Origin: Actinomycetes bacterium
GTDB taxonomy: Bacteria; Actinomycetota; Acidimicrobiia; Acidimicrobiales; RAAP-2
DNA: 7,571 bases
Direction of reading: 5' to 3'
Assembly: GCA_021826655.1 (NCBI GenBank)
Contig: JAKAZC010000128.1
Span: 1 to 7,571, forward strand
Part shown: piece by piece, positions 5,810 to 7,571 of the stretch
Layout of the letters: each line of letters starts with the position of its first letter
Numbering within the stretch: position 1 is the stretch's first letter
Position numbers and translations under genes: made by a program
Notes under the pieces: model-generated
What the model was told of the DNA's origin: nothing
The model's input: the letters and a program-made list of their open reading frames with translations, nothing else
Database searches by the model: none

Positions 5810-6232
5810 TCATCCCGCGTCGGGTTCGAACTCCAGGGCCAGCGAGTTGACGCAGTAGCGGAGTCCGGTCGGCGCCGGTCCGTCGGGGAACACGTGCCCG
5901 AGGTGGCCTCCGCAGCCGGCACAGGTGATCTCCGTGCGGCGCATTCCGAACGACGAGTCGTCGTGCTCCTCCACGGTCCCGTCGGCCAGTGCCCGGGTGA
6001 AGCTCGGCCAGCCGGAACCGGAATCGAACTTTGTGGACGTGGGAAACAGGTCGGCACCGCACCCGGCGCAGGTGAACATGCCACGTCCCTCGACGTGGAG
6101 CAGATCACCGGACCATGCTGGCTCGGTACCCTTCTGGCGGAGAACTGCGTAGCGTTCCGGGGTCAGCCGGTTTCGCCACTCCTCGTCGGTGAGCTCTACC
6201 TTGGCGGTGGTCCGTTCGTCGTTGGTGCTCAT
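5810..6232 (-). CDS. msrB: Peptide-methionine (R)-S-oxide reductase
   Basis: This 140-residue cytosolic enzyme reduces the R form of methionine sulfoxide in oxidised proteins back to methionine, with electrons usually from thioredoxin. Two CxxC pairs, C55/C58 in FTCAGCGADLF and C104/C107 in ITCAGCGGHLGHVFPDGPAP, form the structural zinc site. C127 in GLRYCVNS is the catalytic Cys. FDSGSGWPSF (69-78) is the substrate-loop motif. Many homologues read SGCGWPSF there, the extra Cys being the resolving one; here it is Ser73, so recycling must use another Cys or reduction directly by thioredoxin. Length is normal for a stand-alone MsrB, with no MsrA fusion. The ATG at 6232 has AAGGAGA 4 nt before it (6237-6243). 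The frame stays open upstream to 6487, but only through repeats and a palindrome. The gene is divergent from the acyl-CoA dehydrogenase. Confidence 0.96.
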   Translation of the reverse strand: MSTNDERTTAKVELTDEEWRNRLTPERYAVLRQKGTEPAWSGDLLHVEGRGMFTCAGCGADLFPTSTKFDSGSGWPSFTRALADGTVEEHDDSSFGMRRTEITCAGCGGHLGHVFPDGPAPTGLRYCVNSLALEFEPDAG

Positions 6233-6274
6233 GTGGTCTCCTTCGTCATGGGTGGTACTGCAGTCCCGGTCGAA

Positions 6275-6297
6275 CCGGTCCGTGTTACACGGACCGG
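6275..6297. promoter_or_regulatory. 23-bp perfect palindrome upstream of msrB, candidate operator
   Basis: The arms CCGGTCCGTGT (6275-6285) and ACACGGACCGG (6287-6297) are exact inverted copies around a single T at 6286. On the minus strand the site lies 43-65 nt before the msrB ATG, where a repressor or activator dimer would act. With a single-base centre it is a poor RNA hairpin without opening the inner pairs, so a protein-binding site is the likelier reading. I do not recognise the cognate regulator. Confidence 0.6.
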
Positions 6298-6370
6298 GCC
6301 TCCGGGCCGGCCGGTGACCGAGGTCGCGATCACCGCGCCGCCAGAGCCGATGCGACATGCGATCCGTCGG

Positions 6371-6396
6371 GCGCTTCGGGGGCGTGCGCTTCGGGG
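6371..6396. repeat. 11-bp direct repeat, 15-bp period
   Basis: GCGCTTCGGGG occurs at 6371-6381 and 6386-6396. It lies directly before the 20-bp tandem array and shows that this gap has duplicated more than once. Confidence 0.6.
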
Positions 6397-6408
6397 TCGG
6401 GCCCTCCA

Positions 6409-6466
6409 GTAGGGGCAACACCCGGGCGGTAGGGGCAACACCCGGGCGGTAGGGGCAACACCCGGG
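6409..6466. repeat. 20-bp tandem repeat, three copies
   Basis: The unit GTAGGGGCAACACCCGGGCG begins at 6409, 6429 and 6449. The first two copies are complete and the third matches for 18 bases before diverging. Copies are identical where they overlap. The 20-bp period is not a multiple of three, so the array does not encode a peptide repeat. It lies about 145 bp before the dehydrogenase start and about 177 bp before that of msrB. Perfect identity suggests recent expansion or active maintenance. Confidence 0.93.
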
Positions 6467-6524
6467 TCCCCCGACGTGTTCCCGCACCGGGTCATCGCGC
6501 GGCCGGGTGCGAACCGGCGCACGG

Positions 6525-6566
6525 CGTGGTAGCCACGGGCGGGCCCCGAGGGCCGTTTGCTAACGT
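6525..6566 (+). promoter_or_regulatory. Candidate promoter and paired inverted repeats for the acyl-CoA dehydrogenase
   Basis: TAACGT (6561-6566) fits the actinobacterial -10 pattern TANNNT and would start transcription about 40 nt before the ATG. No good -35 is seen. Just upstream lie two 13-bp inverted repeats with 5-bp arms and 3-bp centres: CGTGG-TAG-CCACG (6525-6537) and GGCCC-CGA-GGGCC (6542-6554), centres 17 bp apart. They would overlap the polymerase site and could be operators. Confidence 0.4.
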
Positions 6567-6611
6567 CGCGTCAGATTTCGCGCCACTCCCCCGACCAGGA
6601 CGCTCCCCACC

Positions 6612-7571
6612 ATGGACCTTCGAGACCGACCCGAGGACGAGGCCTTCCGGAAGGAGGTCCAGACGTGGCTCGGCGACAACGTCACCGGGGAGTTCGCGGC
6701 GCTCGGCGGGAGGGGTGGGTCCGGCGACGAGACCTTTGGCTTCGAGGTACGCATACAATGGGAACTGGTCCTGGCCTCCGGTGGCTGGACCTGTCTGGGT
6801 TGGCCGGTCGAGTTCGGGGGTCGCGGGGCATCCATCGCCCATCAGGTGATCTTCAACGAGGAGTACGTCAAGGCCAAGGCCCCGGGCCGAGTGAGCATCC
6901 TCGGCGAAGGACTGCTCGGACCGACCCTGATCCAGTTCGGGACGAAGGCCCAGCAGGACCGGTTCCTGCCGCGCATCGTGGCCGGGACCGAATTGTGGTG
7001 CCAGGGCTACTCCGAGCCGGACGCCGGGAGCGACCTGGCCAACGTGGCCACCCGTGCCGAGCTAGACGGCGACGAGTGGGTGGTCACCGGGCAGAAGGTG
7101 TGGACCTCCCTCGCCCACCAGTCCGACTGGTGCTTCGTGGTCTGCCGGACCGAACCCGGGTCCATCCGGCACCGGGGCCTGTCCTATCTACTCGTACCGA
7201 TGGACCAGCCGGGAGTCGAGATCCGGCCGATCACCCAGCTCACCCGGACGTCCGAATTCAACGAGGTCTTCTTCGACGGGGCCCGCACCGCACGGGATCT
7301 GGTCGTGGGAGCGCGGGGTGGAGGGTGGCAGGTGGCGTTGGCGACCTTGGCCTACGAGCGTGGCGTCGGTCTCCTCGGCCACCAGTTGTCGTTCCGCCGG
7401 GAGCTCGACCACCTGATCGAGACGGCACGGGCCAACGGCCGAGCAGCCGACCCGGTCGTGCGTGACCGGCTGGCCCGGTCCTACGCCGAACTCGAAGTCC
7501 TCCGCTACAACACCTTGCGCAGTCTGTCGGGCTACGACGGACCGGTGGCACCTCCCGAGGCGTCGATCATC
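6612..7571 (+). CDS. Acyl-CoA dehydrogenase, FadE-type (3' end outside window)
   Basis: An uninterrupted frame runs from ATG 6612 to the last base, 320 codons without a stop; the family is usually about 380-400 residues, so 60-80 are missing. It is an FAD enzyme that oxidises acyl-CoA to the 2,3-enoyl-CoA and passes electrons to electron-transfer flavoprotein. The N-terminal helical domain (1-125) holds GWPVEFGGRGAS (63-74) and FLPRIVAGTELWCQGYSEPD (118-137). The signature around CQGYSEPDAGSDLA (130-143) and TGQKVWTSLAHQSDWCFVVC (159-178) marks the central beta domain with the flavin site. FNEVFFDGA (216-224) leads to the C-terminal helices, where YERGVG and GPVAPPEASII are typical. The catalytic base cannot be confirmed in the visible part. 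A weak AGGA lies about 11 nt before the ATG. Substrate (fatty, branched or steroid side-chain acyl-CoA) is not determined. Confidence 0.93.
   Translation, partial: MDLRDRPEDEAFRKEVQTWLGDNVTGEFAALGGRGGSGDETFGFEVRIQWELVLASGGWTCLGWPVEFGGRGASIAHQVIFNEEYVKAKAPGRVSILGEGLLGPTLIQFGTKAQQDRFLPRIVAGTELWCQGYSEPDAGSDLANVATRAELDGDEWVVTGQKVWTSLAHQSDWCFVVCRTEPGSIRHRGLSYLLVPMDQPGVEIRPITQLTRTSEFNEVFFDGARTARDLVVGARGGGWQVALATLAYERGVGLLGHQLSFRRELDHLIETARANGRAADPVVRDRLARSYAELEVLRYNTLRSLSGYDGPVAPPEASII

Larger units (their letters stand above)
6233..6611. other. 379-bp divergent intergenic region, msrB / acyl-CoA dehydrogenase
   Basis: No gene is supported here. Minus-strand open frames through this stretch are made of repeat translation (VAPTARVLPL-type). 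From left to right it holds the msrB ribosome site, a 23-bp palindrome, a 6-bp inverted repeat CGGTGA/TCACCG (6312-6317 and 6330-6335), an 11-bp direct repeat, a three-copy 20-bp tandem repeat, two small inverted repeats and a -10-like element for the dehydrogenase. Each strong element has its own entry. Confidence 0.6.

Noticed and set aside
5822..5834. GGGTTCGAACTCC resembles the T-arm of a tRNA.
   Set aside because: It lies in the C-terminal codons of msrB (LEFEPDAG), and no acceptor, D or anticodon arm can be built around it on either strand.
5576..6412. Plus-strand open frame of 278 codons across msrB and its promoter.
   Set aside because: It is antisense to msrB and reads through the palindrome; its product has no recognisable domain.
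6409..6466. The 20-bp array as a CRISPR.
   Set aside because: Copies abut without unique spacers and the unit is too short; no cas gene is present.
6233..6487. Upstream extension of msrB by 85 codons.
   Set aside because: It would translate the palindrome and the 20-bp repeats, and a strong ribosome site stands directly before the ATG at 6232.
6557..7465. Plus-strand open frame of 302 codons rich in Arg, Gly and Pro.
   Set aside because: It overlaps the acyl-CoA dehydrogenase in another frame; the dehydrogenase frame shows clear family motifs, this one none.
1..7571. A novel defence or mobile system.
   Set aside because: All well-supported genes belong to housekeeping or metabolic families. 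No nuclease, toxin, integrase or transposase is seen, and I saw no obvious composition break.

Overview
The window is strongly G+C-rich. Its codons favour G or C in the third position, GTG starts occur, and acyl-CoA enzymes are common. Together these suggest an actinobacterium (Actinomycetota). The stand-alone single-stranded-DNA-binding protein and the mix of lipid genes would fit the class Acidimicrobiia or a mycolata-like lineage, but the sequence alone does not settle the taxon.

Left part (1-2677): the 3' end of a DUF3501-family gene (+) converges on a two-gene minus-strand unit. The first gene of that unit is an intact class III (CaiB/BaiF) CoA-transferase. The second overlaps it by 4 bases (GTGA) and is an enoyl-CoA hydratase/isomerase gene that has decayed: most of the catalytic core is missing and the reading frame changes twice. 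The CoA-transferase is separated by about 200 bp from a divergent plus-strand gene.

Middle part (2678-5809): a plus-strand polytopic membrane protein of the YhgE/Pip-DUF3533, ABC-2-like type converges on a minus-strand FABP-like heme-binding beta-barrel protein (nitrobindin relatives). The gap between them holds a 13-bp sequence repeated three times and a hairpin. The beta-barrel gene is divergent from a plus-strand ssb paralogue that lacks the usual acidic C-terminal tip. A small ORF of unknown function follows ssb and overlaps its stop. A long hairpin, probably a terminator, lies in the next convergent gap.

Right part (5810-7571): a minus-strand methionine-R-sulfoxide reductase (msrB) is divergent from a plus-strand acyl-CoA dehydrogenase whose open frame runs off the window. 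The 379-bp gap between them is the most structured non-coding stretch: an 11-bp-arm palindrome just upstream of msrB, a 20-bp unit in three tandem copies, and two small inverted repeats directly before a TAACGT -10-like element.

Functionally there are two themes: acyl-CoA metabolism (CoA-transferase, dead hydratase, acyl-CoA dehydrogenase) and redox or heme-related maintenance (msrB, beta-barrel protein, perhaps DUF3501). No mobile element, CRISPR array, RNA gene or clear novel multi-gene system is visible. The points most worth checking are the degraded hydratase, the palindrome upstream of msrB, and the short tandem repeats in intergenic gaps.
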